Of a DNA stretch of 30,772 nt, positions 7,577 to 17,129 are shown piece by piece; within the stretch, counting starts at the first letter, position 1; each line of letters begins with the position of its first letter. The notes under the pieces are model-generated. The model saw only the letters and a list, made by a program, of their open reading frames with translations. It had not been told where the DNA came from and made no database searches. The position numbers were made by a program, and so were the translations under genes. This stretch comes from Streptomyces lydicus (GTDB lineage Bacteria > Actinomycetota > Actinomycetes > Streptomycetales > Streptomycetaceae): NCBI RefSeq assembly GCF_000717345.1, contig NZ_JNZA01000060.1, positions 1 to 30,772 on the forward strand, read 5' to 3'.

Positions 7577-8137
7577 ATGTCCCGCTCAGCGATCGTGCTG
7601 CGCAGTTCCCGACTGGCGCTGCGCCGCTTCACCGCCGACGACGCGGAGCCGCTGGCCGCGCTGCACGGCGACCCGGACGTCGTGCGCTTCATCGACACCG
7701 GGCGGCCGGTGCCGCGGACGCAGGTGCTGACCCGGACACTGCCGGAGTTCGTCGCCGGGCCGGGCGTCCGGTCCGCGGAAGTGGCCGACGGCGGGGGGTT
7801 CATCGGCTGGTTCGCGCTGCGGCCGACCGGTCCGGGGCGGCCCGGCGAGGCGGAGCTCGGCTACCGGCTGCGCAGGGCGGCGTGGGGCAGGGGCTACGCG
7901 ACCGAGGGGGCCCGCGCGGTGCTCGCGTACGGCTTCGCCGAGCTGGGGGTGCGGCGGGTGACGGCGACGACGATGACGGTCAACCGGGGCTCGCGCCGGG
8001 TGATGGAGAAGGCCGGGCTGCGGTACGTGCGGACCTTCTTCGAGGAGTGGCCGGACCACATCGAGGGCGCGGAGCACGGCGATGTGGACTACGCGCTGTC
8101 GCGGGAGGAGTGGGCGGCGGCCGCCCGGCACCGGTGA
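7577..8137 (+). CDS. GNAT-family N-acetyltransferase (RimJ/RimL-like)
   Basis: A 186-residue acetyltransferase of the RimJ/RimL-like branch. It starts with LRSSRLALRRFTADDAEPL, the usual first strand and helix. The acetyl-CoA site is ELGYRLRRAAWGRGYATEGA (RRAAWGRGYA is motif A), and the motif-B region reads NRGSRRVMEKAGLRYVRTF. It probably acetylates a protein N-terminus, an amino acid or a small amine; the substrate is not identifiable. The ribosome site is weak (GGAA). It is divergent from the protease gene with 159 bp between starts. A much longer frame covers the same stop but only reads the antisense of the protease gene before 7577. Confidence 0.85.
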   Translation: MSRSAIVLRSSRLALRRFTADDAEPLAALHGDPDVVRFIDTGRPVPRTQVLTRTLPEFVAGPGVRSAEVADGGGFIGWFALRPTGPGRPGEAELGYRLRRAAWGRGYATEGARAVLAYGFAELGVRRVTATTMTVNRGSRRVMEKAGLRYVRTFFEEWPDHIEGAEHGDVDYALSREEWAAAARHR

Positions 8138-8176
8138 ACGCCGAGGTCTCCCCGCACGCCTGACGGTCCGGGTCCG

Positions 8177-8398
8177 CTACCGGCGGGCCGGTACCCGGGG
8201 GTCGCGGTAGGCGGGGCGGGGCCGGGGGGCCGAGATCCCGTCGCGGAACTCCGCCAGCTGCTCCGCGGTGGGGTACCACTGCTGGTGGCAGCGGCCGCAC
8301 CACCAACGCCAGTTGTCCCAGTCGGTGTTGGTGTTCGTGGTGTCCTTCCACAACCGGTCGTCGCACGCGGGTGTGGGGCACTTCGGCGGGAGGGGCAT
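8177..8398 (-). CDS. Small zinc-ribbon protein
   Basis: A 73-residue protein starting MPLPPKCPTPAC. Two cysteine pairs, CPTPAC (CX4C) and CGRC (CX2C), about 25 residues apart, form a plausible four-cysteine zinc site. Between them lies a Trp/Asn/Asp-rich stretch (DTTNTNTDWDNWRWW), and after them QQWYPTAEQLAEFRDGI and an Arg/Pro-rich tail. I do not recognise a named family. Zinc ribbons of this size often bind nucleic acid or a protein partner. It is convergent with the GNAT gene (39 bp between stops). The frame extends upstream to 8524, but that part is Arg/Pro-rich and unlikely to be translated. Confidence 0.7.
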   Translation of the reverse strand: MPLPPKCPTPACDDRLWKDTTNTNTDWDNWRWWCGRCHQQWYPTAEQLAEFRDGISAPRPRPAYRDPRVPARR

Positions 8399-8494
8399 GG
8401 CGTCAGCCTGGTGCGTGCACCGCCGTGCGGAGCGGCGGATCGCCGACCGCCATCCGAACGGGTGAGGCCGGCGGCCGGGCCGCGGCGCGGCACG

Positions 8495-8533
8495 ACGGAG
8501 GGGGTGCCGGCCGTGGGCCCGCACCCCCTCCGT
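8495..8533 (-). terminator. Terminator hairpin of the choline/betaine operon
   Basis: A perfect 13-bp inverted repeat (ACGGAGGGGGTGC at 8495-8507 and its complement at 8521-8533) with a 13-nt loop lies 17 bp past the stop of the binding-protein gene. There is no U-tract, as usual in Streptomyces. Confidence 0.7.
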
Positions 8534-8549
8534 CCGTCCTTCCGGCCGG

Positions 8550-9545
8550 CTACTTCTTCTTCGGCAGCCAGCGCTTCCAGACGTCCGGGTGCTTGTCCAC
8601 CCACTGCTTCGCCGCCTCGTCGGCGGACAGGCCGCCGGAGGCGATGGCTTCGGAGACCTCGTTCTGGTCGTCCTTGGTCCACTTGAAGTTCTTCAGGAAT
8701 GCCGCGGCGCTGCCGCCGCTCTTGGCGAACTCGGTGTTGAAGTACTTCTGCAGCGGGGTCGTCGGATAGGCGCAGTCGATGGACTGCGGGTCCTTGGCAC
8801 CCTTCTCCGCGCAGGCGTCGGTGTACTTGGGGAGCTTGACCTCCACCATCGGCACCTGGTTGAAGAGCCACTGCGGCTCGTACCAGTACGTGAGGAACGG
8901 CTTCTTCTGCTTGGCGAACTGCTGGATCTGGGTGATCTGCGCGGCCTCGGAGCCGGCGAAGACCACCTCGTAGTTCAGACCCAGGTTCTTCACCAGCGCC
9001 TTGTCGTTGGTGACGTAGGACGGGGAGCCGTCCATCAGCTGGCCCTTGTTGCCGCTCTCCGAGGTCCGCAGCTGCTTGGCGACCTTGTTGAGGTTCTTCC
9101 AGTTGGTGACCTCGGGGTGCTTGTCGGCCCAGTACTTGGGCACCCACCAGCCGATGTGGCCGGTGACGCCGTTGCCGCCGCCCGCCGTGATCGTCTTCTT
9201 GTCCTTGACGTACCGCTTCTCCTGGTCGGGGTGGCCCCAGTCCTCCAGGATCGCGTCGACCCGGCCCTGGCTGAGGGCGTCCCAGGCGGGGATCTCGTCC
9301 ACCTGGACGGTGTCGACGTGGTAGCCCAGCCGGTGCTCCAGCAGGTATTTGGCGACCGCGACGTTGGACTGGGCGCCGACCCAGGTCTGCACCGACAGCG
9401 TGACCGACTTGGAGCCCTTGGCCGCGGCGAACGGCGAGGACTGCTTGGTCATGTCGGCCTTGCCGCAGGCGGACAGGGACAGGGAGAGGACCACCGTGCC
9501 GGCGAGCACGGTCGTACCGAGGACTGCTTTGCGCGTACGGGACAT
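8550..9545 (-). CDS. Glycine betaine/choline ABC transporter substrate-binding lipoprotein
   Basis: A 331-residue extracytoplasmic binding protein of the OpuAC/ProX type. A lipoprotein signal ends LSLSAC with Cys27 as the lipidated residue. The mature part has the family's two-lobed pattern: VTLSVQTWVGAQSNVAVAKYLL, DEIPAWDALSQGRVDAILEDWG, GHIGWWVPKYWADKHPEV and a C-terminal lobe ending WVDKHPDVWKRWLPKKK. The Trp residues in QTW, EDWG and GWW are of the kind that form the aromatic cage for quaternary ammonium groups. It would deliver betaine or choline to the membrane permease encoded just upstream. The start is ATG 9545 with AAGGGAG seven bases before it. Only two bases separate it from the permease stop. 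It is the last gene of the operon. Confidence 0.9.
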   Translation of the reverse strand: MSRTRKAVLGTTVLAGTVVLSLSLSACGKADMTKQSSPFAAAKGSKSVTLSVQTWVGAQSNVAVAKYLLEHRLGYHVDTVQVDEIPAWDALSQGRVDAILEDWGHPDQEKRYVKDKKTITAGGGNGVTGHIGWWVPKYWADKHPEVTNWKNLNKVAKQLRTSESGNKGQLMDGSPSYVTNDKALVKNLGLNYEVVFAGSEAAQITQIQQFAKQKKPFLTYWYEPQWLFNQVPMVEVKLPKYTDACAEKGAKDPQSIDCAYPTTPLQKYFNTEFAKSGGSAAAFLKNFKWTKDDQNEVSEAIASGGLSADEAAKQWVDKHPDVWKRWLPKKK

Positions 9546-9547
9546 GA

Positions 9548-11551
9548 TCAGGCTCCCTTCCCCGTCGTGCGGCGTTCCGTGGGCTGGGTGACCCGGTCGA
9601 GCATCAGGCCCAGGCACACGATCGCCACACCCGCGACCAGGCCGACGGCCAGGTCTCCGGTGGCGAGGCCGGTGACGACGTCGTAACCGAGGGCGCCACC
9701 GCCGACCAGACCGCCGATGATGACGACGGCGAGGACGAGCACCACGCCCTGGTTGACGGCCAGCAGCAGCGCCGGCCGGGCGAGCGGCAACTGCACCTGG
9801 CGCAGCATCTGCCAGCGGGTGGCGCCCAGCGAGCGGGCCGATTCCATGGCCGCGGGGTCCACCTGGCGCAGGCCCTGGGTGGTGATGCGGATGACCGCGG
9901 GCAGCGCGTAGACGACCGCCGCGGCGGCGGCCGGGGCCCGGCCCACCGCGAAGAGGGCGACGACCGGGATCAGGTACACGAACTGCGGCATGGTCTGCAT
10001 GACGTCGAGGACGGGGCGCAGGATCGCCTCGAAGCGCTTGCTGCCGGCCGCGAGGATGCCCACGCCGAAGCCCAGCACCAGGGTCACCGCGAGGGCGGCG
10101 AGCACCTGGGAGAGGGTGTTCATGGACGGCTTCCACACGCCCAGCACACCGATGGCGGCCATCGCGAGGACGGCGGTCAGTGCGGTGCGCCAGGTGCCGA
10201 TGAGCCAGGCCAGCGCGGCGACGACGAGCAGCGTGCCGTACCAGGGAAGCGCGGTCAGGCCGTCGCGCAGCGGGTTGAGCACCCAGTTGGTGAAGTGCGC
10301 GGCCCAGTCGGCGGTGCCGCCGATGACCGGGACGCCGGAGTAGAGGTGGTCGACCATCCAGCCCTTGAAGTCGTTGACCGGGCGGGCGATGTCCACCGCC
10401 CAGGCGCCCGGCCAGACCAGCGAGCCCGCGAGGCGGCCGAGCAGGGCGAGGACCGCGGTGACCGCGGCGATGCCGGCCCAGGCCCGCCAGCCGCGCAGCC
10501 AGGCCGGGCCGCCGGTGGCGGTGTCCGCGCCCAGCCGGGCGCCGGCCGCTGCGGTGGTGCGGTCCATGACGATGGCCAGCAGCACGATCGGGACGGCGGC
10601 GGCGAGGGCGGCGCCGACGTCGACCGAGGCGAGCGCCTGGTAGACGCGGTCACCGAGACCGGCCGCGCCGATCATGGAGGCGATCACGACCATGGACAGC
10701 GCCATCATGATCGTCTGGTTGACGCCGAGCAGCAGCTCCTTGCGGGCCAGCGGGAGCCGGGCGGTCAGCAGCCGCTGCCGGCCGGTGGCGCCGAGCGAGG
10801 CGACCGCCTCCAGCACCCCCGCGTCCGCCCCGCGCAGACCCAGCGCGGTCAGCCGCGCCATCGGCGGCGCCGCGTAGACGACGGTGGCCAGCAGCGCGGC
10901 CGGGACGCCGATGCCGAAGACCAGCACGACGGGCAGCAGGTAGGCGAACGCCGGCAGCACCTGCATGGTGTCGAGGACCGGGCGCAGGATGCGAAAGAGC
11001 CGGTCGGACAGGCCCGCGGCCAGGCCGAGCAGCGCGCCGACGGCGACCGAGGCGAGCACCGCCACGACCATCAGCGCGAGCGTCTGCATGGTCGGGACCC
11101 ACATCCCGAGCGCCCCGCTGACCAGGAAGGACAGCAGCGCGGTGGCGGCGATGCGGGGGCCGGCCACGCGCCAGGCGAGCAGCGTGACGCCGGCCGTCAC
11201 ACCGGTCCAGCCCAGCGCGAGCAGCACCAGGTAGACGGCGCGTACGGAGAGGACCACGGCGTTGGAGAGGTGGCCGAGGAAGTAGACGAACAGCCAGTGG
11301 CTGTCGCGGTTGTCGATGATCCAGTCGCTGGTCTTGCCGAGCGGCCCGGACACGTCGACGGTCAGCGCCGAGGGCCACCCGCCGCCGGTCCACGTGGCGT
11401 GCGCGAGCGGGACGAGGACCGCCGCGGCGACGGCGAGCAGCAGGAGCTTGGCGAGGCCGCGGCGGTCCAGCAGGGCCTGGACCGGGCCGGACTTGGGGGC
11501 GTCGGCGCCGAGGCCGCGCTGAGCGGCCGGGGGTGCGGATGCGGTGCTCAT
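9548..11551 (-). CDS. Fused double permease of the betaine/choline ABC transporter
   Basis: A 667-residue membrane protein made of two ProW-type permease domains in one chain. Each half has membrane helices and a cytoplasmic coupling (EAA) loop: LEAVASLGATGRQRLLTARL at ~247-266 and MESARSLGATRWQMLRQVQL at ~569-588. The halves share further landmarks, MWVPTMQTLALM versus VWKPSMNTLSQV and LRPVLDTMQVLPAFAYLLPV versus LRPVLDVMQTMPQFVYLIPV, so the fusion came from duplication. In many bacteria one ~220-280-residue permease forms a homodimer; here both half-sites are covalently linked. The start ATG 11551 overlaps the stop of the small ORF as ATGA. A longer in-frame reading to 11617 runs through that small ORF and is rejected. 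Confidence 0.9.
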   Translation of the reverse strand: MSTASAPPAAQRGLGADAPKSGPVQALLDRRGLAKLLLLAVAAAVLVPLAHATWTGGGWPSALTVDVSGPLGKTSDWIIDNRDSHWLFVYFLGHLSNAVVLSVRAVYLVLLALGWTGVTAGVTLLAWRVAGPRIAATALLSFLVSGALGMWVPTMQTLALMVVAVLASVAVGALLGLAAGLSDRLFRILRPVLDTMQVLPAFAYLLPVVLVFGIGVPAALLATVVYAAPPMARLTALGLRGADAGVLEAVASLGATGRQRLLTARLPLARKELLLGVNQTIMMALSMVVIASMIGAAGLGDRVYQALASVDVGAALAAAVPIVLLAIVMDRTTAAAGARLGADTATGGPAWLRGWRAWAGIAAVTAVLALLGRLAGSLVWPGAWAVDIARPVNDFKGWMVDHLYSGVPVIGGTADWAAHFTNWVLNPLRDGLTALPWYGTLLVVAALAWLIGTWRTALTAVLAMAAIGVLGVWKPSMNTLSQVLAALAVTLVLGFGVGILAAGSKRFEAILRPVLDVMQTMPQFVYLIPVVALFAVGRAPAAAAAVVYALPAVIRITTQGLRQVDPAAMESARSLGATRWQMLRQVQLPLARPALLLAVNQGVVLVLAVVIIGGLVGGGALGYDVVTGLATGDLAVGLVAGVAIVCLGLMLDRVTQPTERRTTGKGA

Positions 11552-11717
11552 GCGCGCCCCCGCTTGACGGTGCCCGTGGGCACGTTCATCGCGGCGCAGC
11601 GCTGGGCCTCGCGCCACTGGCGCAGCAGGGCGGCGCGCAGGCGGGCCCGGGGCGTGGCCGCGGGAGCTCTGGAACCGACGGCGCGCAGGGCGCCGCCTCT
11701 GGGGGTCGCGGCGTACA

Positions 11718-11718
<1 letters not shown>
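11548..11718 (-). CDS. Small coupled ORF between ATPase and permease genes
   Basis: A 56-residue reading frame exactly fills the gap between the ABC ATPase and permease genes. Its ATG shares one base with the ATPase stop (TGATG at 11718) and its TGA overlaps the permease start (ATGA at 11548-11551). It begins MYAATPRGGALRAVGSRAPA and ends MNVPTGTVKRGRA, with an Arg/Ala-rich helix-like centre (RLRAALLRQWREAQRCAAM). Nearly all codons end in G or C (about 50 of 55), as in neighbouring genes. No signal or membrane segment is visible. It may be a real small protein or only carry ribosomes across the gap by coupling. I recognise no family. Confidence 0.5.
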
Positions 11719-12838
<1,120 letters not shown>

Positions 12839-12839
<1 letters not shown>

Positions 12840-14380
12840 CACGCATCACCTCCCTGTGTCGGGGCCTTATGGAGCAGGTCGGCGCACTTCTCCCCCACCA
12901 TGAGCACGCCCAGCATCGGGTTGACGGCCGGCATGGTCGGGAAGACCGAGGCGTCGGCGATACGGATGCCGGCCAGCCCGCGGATCTTCAACTCGGGGTC
13001 GACCACGGCCAGTCGGTCGTCGGCGGCGCCCATCTTGCAGGTGCCGGCCGGGTGGTAGACGGTGTGCGCGGCCTTGCGCACCAGCTCGCTGATCTCCGCG
13101 TCGTCGGTCACGTCCGGACCGGGGAAGACCTCGCGCTTGAGCCACTTGGCGAACGGCTCGGCCTGCGCGACCTTGCGTGCCAGCTTGATGCCGTCGACCA
13201 GGGTGCGGCCGTCGTAGTCGTCCTCGTCCTCGAAGTACCGGAAGTCCAGCGCGGGCTTGACCTCGGGGTCCGCGGAGGTGAGGTAGAGCCGGCCGCGGGA
13301 GCGGGACTTGGGGATGTTGGGGGTCATCGACACCCCGTGCTCGGGCCGTTCGTAGCCCAGCCGCTCGGGGTTGTCGGTGAAGGGGATCTGGTAGAAGTGG
13401 AACATCAGGTCGGGGCCCTTGTGCTCGGGGTCCCGCTTGACGAACAGGCCGGCGTCGGAGTCCATCGCGGAGTTGCCCGGGATCGGCCCGTCGGTCTCCC
13501 AGACGATCACCGACTCGGGGTGGTCGATGAGGTTCTCGCCCACGCCCGGCAGGTCGTGCACGACGGGGATGCCCAGCGCCTCGAGGTCCTTCTTCGGCCC
13601 GATGCCGGAGTGCATCAGCAGCCGCGGGGTGTCGACGGCGCCGGCGCACACCAGCACCTCGCGCGCGGCCTCGACGTAGATCTCCTCGCCGTCCTTGGTG
13701 CGGACGTGCACGCCCTTGGCGGTGGTGCCGTCCAGCTCCAGCTTGTGCGCCCAGGTCTCCAGCATCAGCGTGAGGTTGGGGCGGTCCCCGGCCTCGATGT
13801 GCGGGTGGAGGTAGGCGACGGACGCGGAGGAGCGCTTGTTGTTCTCCGGGTGGTAGGAGAGGTCGAAGAAGCCGACGCCCTCGTCGAAGGGCTGGTCGTT
13901 GAACCCGACGACCTCGGGCACGCCGAGGGCGGTCTTCGTCGCCTCGATCCAGTCGCTGGCGATCTGGTTCTGGTCCTTCTTCGCCACCCGCACGATGTTG
14001 TTGCGCAGCTTGCCGAAGTAGGGGTCCATCTCCTTGTGGCCCCAGCCGGCGGCGCCCGCCGCCTCCCACTCGTCCCAGTCGGACGGCAGCGGCTTGAAGG
14101 AGATCAGGGTGTTGTGGGAGGAGCAGCCGCCGAGCACCTTGGCGCGGCTGTGCAGGATGTGCGAGTTGCCGCGCGGCTGCTCGGTGGTCGTGTACTCGTA
14201 GTCCAGCTCGCCGCCGAGCAGGCCGAGCCACTTGCGCAGCGTCAGCACGTCCTCGCGGTCGATGTCGGAGGGACCACCCTCGATGACGGCGACGGTGACC
14301 CCGGGGTCCTCGGTGAGGCGGGAGGCGATGACGGAACCGGCGGTTCCGCCACCGACAACGACGTAGTCGTACACGGGCAT
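12839..14380 (-). CDS. betA: Choline dehydrogenase-like GMC oxidoreductase
   Basis: A 513-residue FAD enzyme of the GMC family, expected to oxidise choline to betaine aldehyde. The N-terminal nucleotide-binding motif is [10 protein letters not shown] (~7-16), followed by the acidic VIEGG strand end. The GMC signature region reads LGGCSSHN (~83-90), and [17 protein letters not shown] (~245-261) is the second GMC signature. The catalytic pair appears to be His443 in [11 protein letters not shown] and Asn487 in PAVNPMLG. The start is ATG 14380 with GAAGGAG upstream. Substrate assignment rests on the neighbouring betaine aldehyde dehydrogenase and betaine transporter; other GMC alcohol oxidases share these motifs. 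Confidence 0.85.
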
Positions 14381-14456
14381 GGGGGTGGTTCTCCTTCTGC
14401 GAAATTCACCAGCGCTGCGATGCGCCCGATCTGCCAGGGGGTGGAGGCGGGAGGAC

Positions 14457-14491
14457 GGGGCCGGCGCCGAGGGGGAGGCGGCGCCGGCCCC
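14457..14491 (-). terminator. Strong hairpin between betB and betA
   Basis: GGGGCCGGCGCC at 14457-14468 pairs perfectly with 14480-14491 (12 bp, 11-nt loop), three bases past the betB stop and 76 bp before the betA start. It could be a partial terminator or an mRNA-stabilising or processing hairpin that makes betB and betA levels differ. The genes around it read the same way and belong together. Confidence 0.55.
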
Positions 14492-14494
14492 GGG

Positions 14495-16003
14495 TCAGCC
14501 CGCGAACCAGCGCACCGGCTCCGGCCGGAGGTTTTCGTAAATGTGCTTGCTCTCGCGGTATTCGTCCAGACCCGTGGGGCCCAGTTCCCGGCCGATGCCG
14601 GACTTCCCGAAGCCGCCCCACTCCGCCTGCGGGAGGTAGGGGTGGTAGTCGTTGATCCACACCGTGCCGTGCCGCAGCCGCGCCGCGACGCGGCGGGCGC
14701 GGGCGGTGTCGGCGGAGAACACCGCGCCGGCCAGGCCGTACTCGGTGTCGTTGGCGAGTGCGACGGCCTCGTCCTCGGTGCGGAAGGTCTCCACCGTCAG
14801 GATCGGCCCGAAGGTCTCCTCGCGGACCACCTTCATCTCGCGGTGGCAGCCGTCGAGCACGGTCGGCGCGTAGAAGTAGCCGGTGGCCGGGCGGACGTCG
14901 GACGGCTCGGGCCGGGCGCCGCCGCAGCGCAGCTGGGCACCCTCGGCGAGCGCGGAGGCGACGTACGCCTCGACCTTGTCGAGCTGCTGCTGGGAGACGA
15001 GCGGGCCGCACTCGACGCCGTCCTCGGTGCCCCGGCCGAGCTTGATCTTCTCGGCGCGGCGGGCGAGTTCGGCGACGAAGCGGTCCCGCACCGGCTCCTC
15101 GATGATCAGCCGGGCGCCGGCCGAGCAGACCTGCCCGCTGTGGATGAACGCCGCGTTCAGCGCCTGGTCGACGGCGGTGTCGAAGCCCTCGTCGGTGGCG
15201 CAGGCGTCGGCGAAGACCACATTGGGGTTCTTGCCGCCGAGCTCCAGCGCGATCTTCTTGGCGCCGGAGACCGCCGCCGCGCCCGCCTTCGTGCCGCTGA
15301 CCAGGCCACCGGTGAAGGAGAACAGGTCGACGTCCGGGTGCTCGGCCAGCCGCTGGCCGACCGGGAGGCCCGCGCCGGTGACGATGTTGGCGACGCCGGC
15401 CGGGAGGCCGGCCTCGACGAGTAGCTTGACCAGGTGCACGGTCGACAGCGGGGTGACCTCGCTGGGCTTGATCACAAAAGTGTTGCCGGCCGCGAGGGCC
15501 GGCGCGATCTTCCAACTCGCCTGCAGCAGCGGGTAGTTCCACGGCGTGATGAGCGCGCAGACGCCGACCGGCTCGTGCACGACGACGCTGTGGATGTCGG
15601 GCGACCCGGCGTCCACCACCCGCCCGCCGCTCTCGTTCATCACCAGGTCGGCGAAGTACCGGAAGGCGTCGGTGACGCAGTCGACGTCGACCCGGCCCTC
15701 CTCCAGCGTCTTGCCGGTGTCCCGGCTCTCGATCAGCGCGATCTCCTCGCGGTCGCGCTGGAGCAGGTCGGCGACCCGGCGCAGCAGCGCGGAGCGCTCG
15801 GCGACCGGCGTACGGGGCCAGGCGCCGGTGCCGCCGTCGAAGGCGCGGCGGGCGGCCGCGACCGCCGCGTCGGCGTCCTCGGCGCCGCCCTCGGACACCA
15901 CCTGGAGCGTGCTCGCGTCGGCGGGGTCGAGGACCTCCCGCGTGGCGCCGGATGCGGCGGACTGCCACACCCCGTCTACGTGAATGGTCTCGCTTGCCGA
16001 CAC
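14495..16003 (-). CDS. betB: Betaine aldehyde dehydrogenase (ALDH family)
   Basis: A 502-residue NAD(P)-dependent aldehyde dehydrogenase, expected to oxidise betaine aldehyde to glycine betaine, the second step after BetA. Active-site residues are in place: Asn156 in TPWNYP, Glu254 in LELGGK and catalytic Cys293 in GQVCSAG. Cofactor-binding segments VIKPSEVTPLST and FTGG are also present. The start is GTG 16003 with a GGAAGG ribosome site nine bases upstream; the longer frame to 16093 reads non-homologous leader. It is the first gene of the six-ORF operon. A strong hairpin follows its stop. Other ALDHs look alike; operon context supports the betaine role. Confidence 0.85.
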   Translation of the reverse strand: MSASETIHVDGVWQSAASGATREVLDPADASTLQVVSEGGAEDADAAVAAARRAFDGGTGAWPRTPVAERSALLRRVADLLQRDREEIALIESRDTGKTLEEGRVDVDCVTDAFRYFADLVMNESGGRVVDAGSPDIHSVVVHEPVGVCALITPWNYPLLQASWKIAPALAAGNTFVIKPSEVTPLSTVHLVKLLVEAGLPAGVANIVTGAGLPVGQRLAEHPDVDLFSFTGGLVSGTKAGAAAVSGAKKIALELGGKNPNVVFADACATDEGFDTAVDQALNAAFIHSGQVCSAGARLIIEEPVRDRFVAELARRAEKIKLGRGTEDGVECGPLVSQQQLDKVEAYVASALAEGAQLRCGGARPEPSDVRPATGYFYAPTVLDGCHREMKVVREETFGPILTVETFRTEDEAVALANDTEYGLAGAVFSADTARARRVAARLRHGTVWINDYHPYLPQAEWGGFGKSGIGRELGPTGLDEYRESKHIYENLRPEPVRWFAG

Positions 16004-16267
16004 GTCGTTCTGCCTTCCGCTTACCGATTTGTTCCCACTGGTGCAACCACTGGCATCACCAGCAACGGGAACCCCTATCCGGAAGCGCCCCACCTATGCC
16101 CAAACCTTCATGGAAAGTGAGCCGACTCACTCAATGTGCGAACGAATGTCCTAGAACGTACCCTGAATAGCCGTATGTCCCTCAGGCCCCCCACAGGGGC
16201 GCCCGGTCACCCCTCCTACCCAGGCCACACCCCCCTTCCACGCCCCCTCCGGACCGGAGGTGCCGAG
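16004..16267. promoter_or_regulatory. Divergent control region of the bet operon
   Basis: A 264-bp gap between divergent genes. AGTGAG-CCGA-CTCACT at 16116-16131 is a 6-bp-arm inverted repeat that could bind a dimeric regulator. On the minus strand TTGGGC (16098-16103) is followed after 17-18 bases by GGATAGG, a possible promoter for betB. Nearer the gene, GTTCCC (16031-16036) and CTGGTG (16038-16043) are repeated in inverted order as CACCAG (16057-16062) and GGGAAC (16067-16072), which would fold the betB leader into a long interrupted hairpin. No betI-like repressor gene lies in the window. Confidence 0.4.
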
Positions 16268-17071
16268 ATGACCAGCAGATGCCGCGCCGTCACCGCCACC
16301 GCCGCCCTGAGTTGCGGGGCGGCCCTGCTCGCCGGGGCCGCCTGCACGGGTGTCGCGGCGGCCGACGACTCCGACGGCGAGGGCGACCTCGCCGGCAAAT
16401 CGGCCCAGCAGATCTCCGACGACGCCCTGCACGAACTCGTCGCCGCGCACTCCCTGCGCCTGCGGACCCGGACCTCCGCCGACCCCACCGCGCTCGACCT
16501 CACCCTCGACCGGGCCGGCAACTGCACCGGCGCCATCAGCAAGGGCCCCTACGGCCGCGTCGAGATCATCAAGCACGGCGCACAGGTCTGGATGAAACCG
16601 GACGCGGCCTTCTGGAAGAGCCAGCTGCCCGGCAGCAAGGGCGAGGAGGCCGCCGCGAAGTACCGGAACACCTTCCTGCACGGCACCACCCGCGACGACT
16701 TCCTGCACGGCCTGTCCGAGGCGTGCGACCTCACCGCCTTCCAGAAGTCGGCCGCCGCCCCCGACGAGCCGCCCTCCGGCGCCCCGTCGCCGTCCCGCAC
16801 CCCGGCCCTCACCAAGGGCCGCCCCACCGTCCACGAGGGCGCCCGTGTCCTGCCCCTCGTCAAGAAGGCCGACGGCGTCGTCCAGACCCTCTACGTCGCC
16901 ATCGACGGCAAGCACTACCCCCTCAAGCTCACCGCCGAGGTCGACCACCAGACCGGCACCATCCTGCTGAGCAACTACGGCACCCCGGTCCCCGCCACCA
17001 CCCCCGCCCCCGGCGACACCGCCGACATCTCGGCGCTGGAGGACCTCCTCCAGGGCACCCAGCGGGCCTGA
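16268..17071 (+). CDS. Exported protein of unknown function, possible lipoprotein
   Basis: A 267-residue protein with a signal peptide (RCRAV, hydrophobic core to ~30). Either Cys26 in LAGAAC is lipidated or signal peptidase cuts after GVAAA. After an acidic stretch come ISDDALHELVAAHSLRLRTR, LDLTLDRAGNCTGAISKGPY, VEIIKHGAQVWMKPDAAFW and, near the end, LYVAIDGKHYPLKLTAEVDH with GTILLSNYGTPV. This pattern resembles LppX/LprG-like or LolA-like shells of lipid-handling lipoproteins, but I am not sure of the family. The start is ATG 16268, eight bases after GGAGG; the longer frame from 16136 would bury the signal. It is divergent from the bet operon. Confidence 0.75.
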   Translation: MTSRCRAVTATAALSCGAALLAGAACTGVAAADDSDGEGDLAGKSAQQISDDALHELVAAHSLRLRTRTSADPTALDLTLDRAGNCTGAISKGPYGRVEIIKHGAQVWMKPDAAFWKSQLPGSKGEEAAAKYRNTFLHGTTRDDFLHGLSEACDLTAFQKSAAAPDEPPSGAPSPSRTPALTKGRPTVHEGARVLPLVKKADGVVQTLYVAIDGKHYPLKLTAEVDHQTGTILLSNYGTPVPATTPAPGDTADISALEDLLQGTQRA

Positions 17072-17072
17072 C

Positions 17073-17106
17073 GGGGCCGCCCTCGTGGACGGGTGGGGCG
17101 GCTCCC
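17073..17106. terminator. Hairpin between convergent genes
   Basis: GGGGCCGCCC (17073-17082) can pair with GGGCGGCTCCC (17096-17106), with one bulged base, right after the exported-protein stop and before the convergent CMD-like stop at 17130. Confidence 0.5.
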
Positions 17107-17129
17107 CGGAGGGACGGCCCGTCCGCCGG

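Noticed and set aside
8178..8193. TACCGGC/GCCGGTA palindrome as terminator
   Set aside because: It lies inside the last codons of the zinc-ribbon gene with a two-base loop; too small to call.
12869..15424. 851-codon plus-strand ORF opposite betA/betB
   Set aside because: Antisense of two well-conserved enzymes; no ribosome site and no family motif.
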